From Rhyacophila brunnea (Eukaryota > Arthropoda > Insecta > Trichoptera > Rhyacophilidae), in the NCBI GenBank assembly GCA_022495005.1, contig JAGYXB010000135.1:2852001-2916000 (forward strand): a DNA stretch of 64,000 nt, read 5' to 3'. The notes under the pieces were generated by a model. It did not search any database. It saw only the letters and a program-made list of their open reading frames with translations, and was not told the DNA's origin. The translations under genes and the position numbers were made by a program. Shown here in pieces: positions 34,226-45,445 of this stretch (within the stretch, counting starts at the first letter, position 1; each line of letters begins with the position of its first letter).

Positions 34226-35147
34226 CTAGGGATTCCAATCCCGGGATCCCGAGCTATTTTCGATACCTATGAATCCCGGGATTGATAAACATAATACCGA
34301 ATCTTTCGGGATTGATTTTTTTATCAATTTTATGGAAAATAAAATAAAAACGAAAATATAACAGAAAAAATACTTTTAATAACAAATAACTACATTAGAA
34401 ATAAACTGAGTTTGAATGAAGTTTGATTTATACCCATGTGTAAGTTGCCGATTCATTTATTTTTTTTAAATAAATTAATAAAAATGAGAAAGATTGGAAA
34501 AAACAATGCTTCGCACTATTAACAAATTAATTCCACCCATCTCATACGTTTTACGGCAGTTTCATATTTGGCTGACTAATTAGATTTATGAAGCGGAAAG
34601 GCCATAAGTACCTACACCATGATTTACTTTACTATTTTAAATCTCGCTAACCGATTCCTTAAGACTTTACTATCAGAAACAGCAATCTCATATTAAATTC
34701 ACATTGTTATTTATATTACAATATTATTTACTCCATTAAACTTATGTATTTCTACGATTGAACGTATACAATATTAACAATAAATGTCCTAAAGGCGGCT
34801 CTCGTGGTGCAGTGGGTAAGGCGCTGGCCTTCCACCCGAGAGTTCTGGGTTCGATTCTCGGTCATGACAAAAACATTAATGTGTTTTTTTCGAAGCCTGG
34901 GTGTTTGTGATTGTTCAAAGTTACTAACAACCACCTTGTACGAAAAAGCAAGGACATGGTTATTAATAATTCTAAAAAAAAAAATGTCCTAAATAGTATA
35001 AATTATACTAGATTTATTTTTGACCGATTTTATCAATGTTATTTGTAAATATAATAATTTTGTATGAACAATGAAAAAAAATGCCAATCCCGGGACCATT
35101 CCCGGGATCCCGGGATCAGAATTTTGGCTCGGGATTGGATTCCCTAG
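34226..35147. mobile_element. DNA element with CTAGGGATTCCAATCC ends, carrying a SINE
   Basis: CTAGGGATTCCAATCCCGGG at 34226 and GGGATTGGATTCCCTAG ending at 35147 are inverted, and CCCGGGATCCCG-type words repeat inside both ends. TCACAG lies directly outside each end (34220-34225, 35148-35153). hAT-like by its end style, but the visible duplication is 6 bp, not 8. The SINE at 34794 inserted later. Confidence 0.75.
34794..34981 (+). mobile_element. tRNA-derived SINE, family S2 copy 1, perfect TSD
   Basis: A box TGGTGCAGTGGG (34805) and B box GGTTCGATTCT (34848) are almost consensus for RNA polymerase III internal promoters. The body includes GAAGCCTGGGTGTTTGTGATT and an A-rich 3' end. Identical AAATGTCCTAAA at 34782-34793 and 34982-34993 is a 12-bp target duplication. 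The copy looks young. A second, worn copy is inverted at 47940-48072. Confidence 0.9.
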
Positions 35148-37053
35148 TCACAGCATTAAAAATGGAAAATTTTACGAACCCGAGAGCTTGAGAACTTTAT
35201 GAAAATATAAACATGTAGTGGTTTAGTTAGATTTCTTTTTGTTATAATATACTTTCTTAGCTCGGAAAGTCAATTGGAATAATGTCTTAAAACTTGGGGG
35301 ATGGAAACGTTGTCAGCGCCGCAGGTGAATAAACTACTTTAAAAAAATATGAAGTAACTGAATTTAATTACTTTTTAATAATTCACAATTCGGAAATTTC
35401 GAACCCAATATTAAATTTTGTCCACTAGAGGGAGATAATATGATTTCGGAGTTTCGCGAATGAGCGCTGCATTCTGGTGCGCTCCGGCTCATTTCGAGCT
35501 CTATTCTGTCTATAATCTAATCAAGAAAATCATCTTCCTTATTGCTGTGATGAGTGATGTGATGAACGATGACACATCATGAATTATTCTCATGACGATC
35601 GATGACAATAACTTGTCTACATGTGTGATGCATTATATTCATATGTCGTTGCACAAACATAAATTGTACATATTACTTCTGTTGATATAACCCACATAAT
35701 TAATATGTAATGTTTGAACTGATAGTGCCTTACAACTAGATAGTTTTTTTAATGAACTTCTAATTGACCGATAAGATTAACGTTATTATTGATAAGATAA
35801 CTAAACTACTAAAAGTTGATAAAATTAATATTTCATTGATGAATACTCAACATCGTCACCGCATGCTGAACCACAGTGTGATAAAGACGTCAAATTACAT
35901 TATACCTATTCCCTTGATCTCAAACAAGTCTCTGAGGATCTTGAGACTGGACAATCTTCTTCTGTCACGACCTCGCTTACCGGATATTTCCAGCTGGCGC
36001 AGAGCATTCTTCTGTTTCCCCACAATTCAGAAGCCTCAAGTGAGCCACCACATAATACTAATTAAATTAGCCTTTTATTTGGTACTTGGTAATATTTCCA
36101 TTTAAACGTAAACATTATAGTTATTATTACAGATAATACTAATTTATTTTGTCGTTGATTGTTATATCGACTTTCACACTTTGTGTGCGAGCACAGTGAA
36201 GTTGGACCGCACGATTAAACAGACCGTAAAATGCGAATCGTTTAGTAAGTTTAGTTTATTGACCTTGTGCATACATCTTTTATCTGGATATTATTGCTAA
36301 ATGCTAATATATATCTTGTTTTCTATCTGAAAACGTTAGCTTTAATAAATTATAGCACATCGTTATCAACTGTAAACCGAACCGGTACAGTTTTAATAGT
36401 ATGATTGATTCAGCCACTCCAAAAATATTAATTTTATTGTTGTTTAAATGCATACTAGTTCAAAGTCGTGGGTGCACGACTTTGTACAGCTTTGCTGATT
36501 TTTCGACTATGACAAATTTGATTTAATGTCAGGTGAATCTAATATGGCTTTGTATTTTTTAAATAATGCTGTTTTTTGGTCGCACGACTGCAACAGGTTT
36601 TGGTGAATCATATTGTCTGTGTAAACTGTCCATCCACTGCGAGATTACGACTGAGATAGCAATAGCCAAGATCTGGGATGACACCATAAATATTCAGAAG
36701 TTTTAATTTTAATGGGCAAACCCGATTTTTATGTCGATGGATATAGCTATTTCTGAAATTTTTTTCAAGCAAATTTGGTGTATTATTATAGAAAATTTCC
36801 GCTACATTTTATGATGTAATGCTAAGTTTAGTAGAAGTAGAGGTTTTCTACTTTGCTATTTATACTACGTAAGGCAGATCTGTCATTTGCAAGATAAATG
36901 CCTACCAACTAGAAAGTTCTTGATCGAAGATGAATTTTAATTTAATATCATTATTTAATTATTTTTTACGAAAACTCATTCATTCTCAATTAGATAATAT
37001 GATATTTTCCCTTTGTATTTTCTATCATTTTCCGCAACGGAAATATATTTAAG
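35148..37053. other. Gap with a hAT MITE end
   Basis: At 35465-35507 CTGGTGCGCTCCGGCTCATTTCGAGCTCTATTCTG is a right end of the 29328-29563 family. The rest is AT-rich; a moderately open plus-strand frame at 35764-36105 resembles nothing I know. Confidence 0.4.
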
Positions 37054-37676
37054 GCTGGTATCACGTGACGTGAGCATGCGTGAACATGTGCCATTGTTAA
37101 AAAGTGTGTGGCAATGTCGTTTTTTGCAATTTTGTTGCATTTTGAAAATATACGGCGTCATACTGCCAACATGAAGATCTCTTCACATAGAATGTTGAGC
37201 AGTTTTACATTAGCTTTAGTTACTTACTACAATGTTTAATATTGCTTGTACGTGGTCATGAGTACTCTTAACTTAAAGTCATGTAAATTCAGTCAAAAGC
37301 ACATTTGAGTGGGTGACAACCTTAGTTTTGAGTAACTGCTCCTGTGACATTCCCAGTCATAAAAAAATGATGCTTCACACCAAACGTAGGGTCCCGTGAC
37401 TCCCGATTAAAACCGGGTGTGGCTTGGTGCGGCCATTATCTTCAACGTATCAAAATCTCACTCGTATGACATCGCACCACCAGCCTCATGGGTGATACAA
37501 CTTTTCTATTTTCTGCAAATTTACACATTTCCGAGTCACGTGATCTCGCGTATCCTTTATTTTTAGTGCTTTGTAAATGATAAGTAATTAACACATTGTC
37601 TTTGTAAATTATTGTCAGTTTTTGTTAATAATCTTTTTGATGGTTCTAGCATATGAACTCACGTTACGTGATAGCG
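37054..37676. repeat. Inverted-repeat-bounded stretch, TATCACGTGACGTGAG
   Basis: TATCACGTGACGTGAG at about 37059 and CTCACGTTACGTGATA at about 37659 are inverted with one mismatch. CACGTGA recurs inside (about 37536). No duplication recognised outside. Possibly a MITE. Confidence 0.45.
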
Positions 37677-39830
37677 AGCAACATGACAGAACTACTAACT
37701 TATCTGACCACATTTATTGGGACTTCAGCTGTCGATTGATAATGTGGTATTAATTTTATTCATTATTTCAATTAGTTATAATATGCTGTTTAGCATTTAT
37801 TAATATAGTTATTATTTTTAATTGAATTAATTATGCATTCAATTCACTAAAATTACACCAATTATTATTCAGCAATATTCACTCATTGTGGGTGATGAAA
37901 TTTAGTATGTTGAATTATTTATGATAAAAAATACGTCACGTAAGTTTTATTGCAGTTATTAAATTTATGCTAATTTTCGAATCTAACTACAGGCAACACT
38001 TATTTATCGCGATGCCGGTGAATGCGAATTTGTTAAATCGCGATCGTTTTTCCCATACATATTTTGACATGCCACGTGCCAGGAGTCATAATGATTGGAA
38101 TCACGCGCGAACGATCAAATTATTAATAATTGACAGTTTACCACACATTTTTATATAAAAAAGTGCAGACAGGCCTGCCGGGTAAAACTATGTTAACTCT
38201 TTTTTTGCAACTCTGAACAAAATGAATGTTATTTTTTATTTCAAAGCTTATTAAGTACATAAGTACTTTTATTTTTTGTATGACGTTTATTAGAAAAGCG
38301 TTTTTCTATTTTAAATTGTATTGTATTTCACATCCCCAGTTGATCGCGAAATTTCGCTTGTCGCAACCGTGTTTGAACATATCCCCCGCGATCAACCTGT
38401 ATACCCGTCACCACCAATCATACCTGTATGTCATAGTTTAATATGCACAAAGAGTTCACAGAATATGTGTGATTTTTTGTTTTTGTTACCCATGGGATGT
38501 TTGATAAAGACATCTAGAACAAACATTTTTCTGTATTTATAACCTAATTGCCACATTATATAAAAACGAAGGAGATTATCTTACCGAGCTAAAATCATGA
38601 TTTATATTATAAGACACTTATTCTCAGTACGCCTCGTAAACCTGGACATTAACTCTTGGGAAAATTAGCATTGTTTTTTAAAGAAACATTATCTGCTTTA
38701 TCTATGGGCCAATTAGAGACGATAACAATTATTATAATAATTGAAAATCTTTGGACGTAGACAAGCGAAGATAGTTGTAGGAGAAAGCCAGTACCCACTC
38801 CTGATGACGATAATGATATTGTCTATTGAATTTTAATTGCGTTGTGTTGTTAATCTTTGGTTGGCAGTAAGTGGTACTACAATAACGAAACCGTGTGTTG
38901 AAGAAAGTTCTATGCATTTGCTAACTAATCTTATAAATTATTGTTTGAATGGGCCAAGATGTTGTAGTGTAGACTTTATTCTCATTACTATCCCTAGATA
39001 TTGGATTGCCATAGTTTCCTTGATATTATTAGTGGGTCCACAACCAGAATAGAGAATAAGTATATTCCTTGTAATGCCGTAAACATTTAAAAAAATCTAT
39101 AATAGCTATCGCAAACGAAATAATAAATAAATCTTGTAGTATTAAATAGATTGTCATAATAACCAGCCAGACGTTTTCCACCCACAAAGATAATATTCCT
39201 AAGAAAAAAAATGTAATAATATGGCGATTCAATCAGATAAACAAATCGACTCTTTGCATTCATTGAATATTTTATTGTTATATTCTTTTTTTTATTCGGC
39301 CCACGAATTCACATTAATTTGCTGACCGGCCGACCGCCCATCTCAAGCGAAATGATTGAGATGTTTTTAAATAGGTAGTCAAATGAACGCTTTAATCTTT
39401 TGGAATCCGACAAATGTGAAACATTTTTATAATCCGGTGTTTTGTTTACATGTTGGTAACATTGTTATGAGTTCAAACGGTTTGACCTATCAGACACGAA
39501 TGAAAACAGCTGGTTCGTAATGAGTACAATGTGTACAAAACTCGTAAAACGTACATATCTATTATTATGCGGTGACCATATTATTTTCATGGAAAAAAAT
39601 AACAAAAATATCACATCTGAAAACGGTTTGGGGTTATTAATAATTGAATTAATCTCATATGCAAGACTTCATAAATAAATGGTGAACACCCGACGCCATA
39701 TATAAATCATGTTAATGACCTCATTACGTTAATATAAACGTTAAGAAGGTCGGCAACCTGAACCTATTGTGTTTATGACCTTGACGAAATTTGAAACATC
39801 TCCGATAACGTAGATTAGAATGGAATCGCA
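37677..39830. other. Gap, no gene recognised
   Basis: AT-rich. A small hairpin (GTTGATCGCG / CGCGATCAAC) at about 38339-38398. Short open frames on both strands without recognisable products. Confidence 0.4.
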
Positions 39831-39833
39831 TAA

Positions 39834-39905
39834 GCGGATCGATAGCTCAGAGGATAAGAGTACTTGTGAAGGATGTGAGTTCAAATCTCAGTTTTTTCTC
39901 AATTT
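39834..39905 (+). repeat. tRNA-like sequence, possible SINE head
   Basis: GCGGATCGATAGCTCAGAGGATAAGAG followed by GAGTTCAAATCTC resembles tRNA A and B boxes at the correct distance. Acceptor pairing is not convincing. Only one copy seen in the window. Confidence 0.4.
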
Positions 39906-41405
39906 ATGTGGTATGTTTTTGAGGTGTTCTGTTGTTTTAGGTGTTTTTAAATATTGGGCAAAAGGAAAGGTTGTCAATAATAATTGTCTAAGGATTATTA
40001 CTTACTGTCGACTGGTTGCTACAACCAGAAAGTGTGGTTGATTGCCGCAACCATGCGAGTAAACGCAGATGTTCTTTCTTAAGCTTTGTAGCTACAACAT
40101 ACAACCATGGAAATCAATCGACAGTGCTTAACAGACCTAAGATGCATACTACAATTTTTCAGACGCGTTATTCGTCATGAACTCGAGAATCTTTGAGAGA
40201 CTGGTTGTTTTAAGAACCGTGAGGAGTGAAGGGTCTTGGTCGCGCAGAAAATAGCTGCACAAGGTCACGATCAAGCCCTCCGCATGAGCCGATTTTAGTG
40301 AGTAATGTTTTACCAAGTGCATAGCCAATACGCCAGTCTTGCCATAATATAATTTATAAAAACATCGCTTGTAAAATTATAACATTGGAATAAATATTCG
40401 ATATCTGGCAACACTACGACACGCACACTGTCACACATATTTTCGAATAACCCAGTAAAGGGTCGCGGAGGAAGCGTGAAGGGGGCGAGGCAAGTGCGTG
40501 AAAAAATTCGTCATGTTTTGAAGGACAAACACTTGCAATAGCTCTATCTATATTTTTCTATAATCTAAAGTCACGATCCTAAACTATAGGGAACAACCGA
40601 GAAGAGACAGAAATGTTGTATAATTAATTGCCACTCTGCCATTATTATTAGCTAGAAAACTTTTGCCTCCATGGATTTAAAACATATTATGCATAATCTT
40701 AACGCAATCATAACATTTATAATAAGTAGGTGTACACTTTTCACAGTAATACATATGTAAGTTTTCTAATTGGCTCTACAATTATATGTGGATCTGGGCC
40801 GCCTCACGAAGGGGTTTCTTAACAGATTTTTGTTTTACGTGAAATGGATGTTAATCACTTCTTGCTCATCCTGTTGGGTCCTACTCTGGGTCCAACCAAG
40901 AATTATGAAGATGTTGTAATGTAATACCGAAATAGACAGTGCTTTTATTTGAAGAAATCAGCACCATCAGTCAAAACTGAATTAGTATGTGACTGATTAA
41001 TAATCTGTAAAGAACTGCCTTATATAATAAATGACGTTTGGTTACCGTGAATAGGAATATTATCAACCGGCTATTTTGGACTAATAAAAAATATTTTTTT
41101 GCACGGTTGTCATTGAGTCATCTATTTTGCGAACAATTTTATTCAATATTAACGTACTTATATCTCCAATTCAAATATAAAATAAAGACATTTTCAGCTT
41201 ACATAATATGTAACTTAATATCTTTATGCATGCTCCAAAAACTTCATTCTACTTTTATGACACTTATGCATTACTGTTAGTTACATTACACTATTTTATA
41301 TGCATTTGTTTATGTGTATTCATACAATTAATTGTTTTTAGCATTATTCCTTGTTAGATGGCTATTGCAATTAAATCACTAACACAATTATTTTTGTTTT
41401 AGTAA
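39906..41405. other. Gap, nothing recognised
   Basis: AT-rich with a short hairpin GGTTGCTACAACC at about 40013. The word ATCTGGCAACACTA at about 40411 is close to ends of the TTGCCAACT family. Confidence 0.4.
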
Positions 41406-41576
41406 GTAGGTAGAGTAAGTAGCAAGGCCAACTATATTCAGACCGTGGCATTCAATTGCGAATTACAATAGTAGTGCTAAGTATTTATTGATTATCTTCG
41501 AATGCAATGCGATACGTACCGAACATGTTCACATTATTGATGATTTTCGATTGCATATTTTGTTCTAATTATACAT

Positions 41577-41840
41577 TTTTTTCTTTTATTTTGTTAACTG
41601 TCAATTCATGGTGGAACTGCATTGTTGTTTTTATTTAATAAAACGCATTTTTTTTGTAGTACTTATTCCACTTTTAATCAAGAGATTAGGACCGGTTTCG
41701 TCCGCCTCAGAGGGACATTTTCAACTTGTTGACAGTTGAAAATGTCCCTCTGAGGCGGACGAAACCGGTCCTAATCTCTTGATTAAAAGTGGAATAAGTA
41801 CTACAAAAAAATTGCGTTTTATTAAATAAAAACAACAATA
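41577..41840 (-). mobile_element. Fold-back retroposon F1, copy 1, 12-bp TSD
   Basis: Two 105-base arms (41621-41725 and 41735-41839) are inverse copies with a single visible difference, separated by a 9-base loop. Outside the palindrome one side carries 44 more bases (GTTAACTGTCAATTCATGG...) ending in a T-rich run, i.e. an A-rich 3' tail on the minus strand. Perfect CTAATTATACAT duplications flank it (41565-41576, 41841-41852). A variable-length 12-bp duplication plus an A-rich end points to LINE-type reverse transcription rather than cut-and-paste. No internal polymerase III boxes and no open frame recognised. Confidence 0.85.
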
Positions 41841-42143
41841 CTAATTATACATATTACCATTTTCTTAGCAACACAAACATAGACCCCTCTACCGCACCGC
41901 ACCACACTCGGTCTTAATCGAGCGTATCAAAATAGCTGCGTTTGGATGTGAAGCTTTGGTAGTTTTTTATGCCTGGGAATCTCTAAGGAGCAGATATTAT
42001 ACAAATGTGCTTAGTGCCAAGTGTGCTTTGACTGAGTTCAGACTTTCTAATGACAAGTGCCCTTAAGAGAGAGGAGCACGGTGAGCTCAGATTCTAATTA
42101 ATAGTACAAAAAAACAAAGCTAAAATAATACTGACTTACAAAA

Positions 42144-42180
42144 CTATGTGAAGAGATATTCACGTCCGCAATAAGACGCC
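42144..42180 (+). repeat. CTATGTGAAGAGAT repeat word, copy 1
   Basis: CTATGTGAAGAGATATTCACG then GCAATAAGACGCC. Related to 42758-42793 and, inverted, 37154-37190. Confidence 0.45.
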
Positions 42181-42228
42181 CATTTTGTTAAATTCAACAA
42201 AATTTGCGACTTTGTAGGCGACCATGTC

Positions 42229-42305
42229 GGACGGCCCGGTGGGCCCAACAGCTGGTTGGACCGACTTAAACATCTCTTCCCTTTCGGAGCATTTTCTTAA
42301 CAGTT
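42229..42305 (+). repeat. Repeat pair with 43707-43800
   Basis: CGGCCCG, AACAGCTGGTTG, TTCCCTTTCGG occur in the same order here and at 43707-43800. Diverged; ends undefined. Confidence 0.4.
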
Positions 42306-42757
42306 AACTAGGTATATTGCATTTGAGATATGAGCAACAACTAGCACTACCATTGAAGTTTACAGTTCCGTGTCACGGCCTGACTATAGTGGGCAATGTT
42401 AGAGTAGTTTTTTCCTGGCGCCTGGTGTTGTATTTTTTTAAAATTATTTTTGTAATTCAAATAAGTACATACTATAACTCATTGCAGTACGGTTGCATCA
42501 CTGCAAGAAATGTCTTGATTTACTCGGATAAGCTTCAAGCCTAAAAGAAAAAGAAATCTTTATGCATTTTGCATACGATCTCGCATACCTATACATATCG
42601 TGTGATATGATATAACGTTACGATGCTCAACCTTTTTGGATTGAAATAATCTTTGAAATAGTTTGTTATATCTCAGGGAATTCCTATCTCTTTGAGATAT
42701 ATATTATTAGGTTAGACAAGGATAATAAATACCATTATTTTCACGATACGTCTTTCT

Positions 42758-42793
42758 AAGTGAAGAGATCTTCACGCTTGCAGTATGACGTCA
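42758..42793 (+). repeat. GTGAAGAGATCTTCAC palindrome repeat, copy 2
   Basis: A perfect 16-base palindrome GTGAAGAGATCTTCAC at 42760-42775, followed by GCAGTATGACG, as in the inverse copy at 37154-37190. Confidence 0.5.
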
Positions 42794-43006
42794 CATTAAA
42801 AAAAACAGTAATTTTCCTTTGTGGCAACTAGGGTACACACAGTTAATGGGAAGTGGCCTACCCTATCGGGTGTGGTATAGCGGGTTAACAGGGTACGGAT
42901 CTCGTGTGGAGAAATATAGGATAAACAAACAAATTTCAATAGTTATCACTGTTATCAGGTTATCACAATATGCATTAAATGTTGTCAATGAAACAGCATT
43001 CAATAT

Positions 43007-43706
43007 TTGAGGACAGTCGATACTTATTAATTAGTCATGACAATTATTCATTTGTTCTAACTGGGCGCCAGGACAATTGGGCACCGCTCTATCGAATGAA
43101 ATAAATAGACGTTCGTTACGTTTTTATACAGAAAGTAGACAAGGAATTATAATCAGTTTTTATCTGCTACTTGGTAGTTTTAATTTATTTTTCTCTTTAC
43201 ATAATGGTTTTTTTACGGATTGAGAACTATCATGTCTGAGGCTTTATATAAAAATAAAAGAACTCTCTTCTCGTTGGAACTGAAACATAATGTACAATTA
43301 AATCATTATTTACGTGTGGATTTTTAAATTCTCACCAAGTATTAAATAATAATTTAAATATAAATAATAGTTTATTTTATTTTGTTAACTGTCAATTCAC
43401 GGTGGAACTGCATTGTAATGTTGTTTTAATTTAATAAAACGCATTTTTTGTAGTACTTATTCCTTCCTTCCTTACTCCAACTTGAGTTGAAAATGTCCCT
43501 CTGAGGCGGACAAAACCGGTCCTAATTTATTGATTAAAATTGGAATAAGTACTAAAAAAATGCGTTTTATTAAATTAAAACAACAATAAATAATAGTATT
43601 AAATACATATTTTAAAAGTACATATAATTCACGAACGTCTCTATTTATTTTCGAATTTTATTCGATTGCGTGGCGCCCAGTTGTCCTGGCGCCGAATCGT
43701 CCTCAA
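43007..43706. mobile_element. TIR element TTGAGGAC / GGCGCCAGGACAA, carrying retroposon F1
   Basis: Left: TTGAGGACAGTCG, then a short non-matching stretch, then GGGCGCCAGGACAATTGGGC, ATCGAAT and ATAAATAGACGTTCGT. Right: the inverse series ACGAACGTCTCTATTTAT, ATTCGAT, GGCGCCCAGTTGTCCTGGC, CGAATCGTCCTCAA. No clean duplication outside. The fold-back retroposon copy 2 lies inside and is therefore younger. Confidence 0.7.
43372..43585 (-). mobile_element. Fold-back retroposon F1, copy 2, 12-bp TSD
   Basis: Same unit as 41577-41840, including the extra CAATTCACGGTGGAACTGC side segment. Here only the outer 44-46 bases are palindromic (43418-43463 with 43542-43585); the inner arm is present once. 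Perfect ATAAATAATAGT flanks it at 43360-43371 and 43586-43597. Both outer arms share the variant TTTTAATTTAATAAAA, while both arms of copy 1 read TTTTATTTAATAAAA, so arm pairs agree within each copy. Confidence 0.85.
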
Positions 43707-44885
43707 CCCTTTCTGGCGGCCCGATAAACCTAGCAGTTGGTTGAACAACTATTCCCTTTCGGTAGGTACCTACACACTTTAGAACATTTCCAGAGGATGT
43801 CGTTTGCATTCTGTAAAATCTTATTGATCTTTCCAGGGAAGTCAAAACAAATATGTGTGCCTGCCCATGGGGTCTAGACGTCCCACTTTATCTGTCGGGT
43901 TTTAAAACGCCGTATCCTATGTCATTAGAAGTATTATCCGTTTTCTCATAGACAGTTTTCACCATTAAAAGCGGAGAAAGAATATGGTGAAAGTCACCGA
44001 TGTCTTCCATCTCAACTTTGAAGAGCATTGTGGATGCACTGCGATTATGTACAGGGCAAGTGGAAAGATACCGGCTAGGATAGGGAAAGCTATCATTAAT
44101 GTTGTACGATAAGACAAGATGCATGGTATGTAGAAGGACATTCTTTGACTCAATTTCCAATACGTTGGTGATCTGTTACGATTGGCCGATGATGGGGAAA
44201 TGTATCACAATTTAGTTAACATTTGATGGAAGATAGCACCAAGGTAAGACACAAGAGGGTGTCAAATTGTACTTATCGCAAGCTTTGAAAACTTTCGTTG
44301 TGAATCACTGATTGCACGTAACAATATATAGGTATTGTTTGTTTGTAGATCTTTTTGCCATAGGATCGAATCTCAACGAAGGTCTTTTGGTTTTTATTTG
44401 CATTGTTCTCTCCTGAGAATTTATTGTTTTACTGCTAACCACACTTTACGACCCCATAAAACAATAACTGCGCCTAATTGCTAGCTGGGAAATATATCAC
44501 GAGTATTAAAATTTAATATCCAAAATGAAAAACGTTTTTCCTATAACGAATGGAAATCTAATAATAGATAATATTATTATTATTATATCGTATTTATAGT
44601 TGCGAGTTCTCAGTGACTAATATACCAAACGAGTCACGTGGTAAGAAAACCGAAATATCGTATGATTTCAAATACATACCTATAAGAAAAAAATATGTAA
44701 GTATCGCAACCAGGGGGGAATACAAAATTAATACGTTTATCCTTGTGGAAGCTTTTCCCGAGGTCGAAAGCTTTTTTAACATTCTACTTTTTCAATGTAC
44801 ATACTTACTACGTAAAACCTTTTGACCGGTGAGTTTATTTACAAAAAATCGGTATTTAAAAAAAAACTGCCTGCTTGTGCAAACC
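43707..44885. other. Gap, no gene recognised
   Basis: The first 100 bases pair with 42229-42305. The rest is AT-rich to mixed; 43900-44250 is open in part on the minus strand but has no recognisable product. Confidence 0.4.
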
Positions 44886-44893
44886 ATCTAGAC

Positions 44894-45437
44894 CACGGGT
44901 TCCCAACATAAGGGTCGCCAACTTATACAGTCAACGAAAAAAATATTCACTATTCACTTCAGCGTTACTTCCCTGAGCTGAAAGGAGGAGAAACTTCATT
45001 GACACGAAATCCATTCTCTGCTTCTCTTGAAACTAGGCGGCATTCCCGATGAATTACAAGATGAATTCGTGGATTTGCGGAATGATTCCTAGGCACGTAA
45101 CTTGTTTAATGAAAACTTGCTCACACAATGGTATGTATCATTCATTTAAACGTTTAAAATAAAATAAAGACATAAATTAAATGTTGAGAATGACACGAGG
45201 TTGGCGTTAACAAAAACTCACCCGCTTTTGAGGCTGGTTAATAACATGCAATTTTAATCATAGCATTAAATTAATTATTAAACATAATTTAAAATAAATT
45301 TATACTAAAAAAACTATTTTCTTTGTTTTTTTAATTACCTACCTTATTAAAAATGCCTTTTTCAATTGCATCGGGGTCGCGGGTCACATGGCTTTTATAA
45401 AAGGGGGTCGCCACCCGTAAAAGGTTGGGAACCTGTG
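44894..45437 (+). mobile_element. hAT (Buster-like) element, internally deleted, perfect TSD
   Basis: TIRs CACGGGTTCCCAAC and GTTGGGAACCTGTG, next inside GGGTCGCCA and the inverse GGTCGCCACCC. Flanked by identical ATCTAGAC (44886-44893, 45438-45445). The central TA of the duplication is the nnnTAnnn pattern known for the Buster branch of hAT. The enclosed coding relic agrees with that branch. Confidence 0.9.
44966..45152 (+). pseudogene. hAT transposase relic, ZBED5-like
   Basis: Plus-strand reading YFPELKGGETSLTRNPFSASLET, a frameshift, then GIPDELQDEFVDLRNDS, a TAG, and ARNLFNENLLTQWYVSF. This is the segment that precedes the dimerisation region in ZBED5/SCAND3-type hAT proteins (pattern YFPxL, RNPF, LQxEFxDLRNDS, LxxFW). 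Everything before and after is deleted. Confidence 0.65.
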
Positions 45438-45445
45438 ATCTAGAC

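Larger units (their letters stand above)
41406..42420 (+). repeat. Interspersed repeat R2, copy 2, split
   Basis: The two ends, 41406-41560 and 42335-42420, match neighbouring parts of 25261-25500. The DNA between them includes the fold-back retroposon at 41577-41840 plus about 0.45 kb of other sequence. This makes the repeat older than the retroposon. Confidence 0.6.

Noticed and set aside
35935..36050. Minus-strand text ELWGNRRMLCASWKYPVSE resembling the end of a LINE reverse transcriptase
   Set aside because: Only one short motif is similar and the following blocks do not continue in any frame, so support is too weak.
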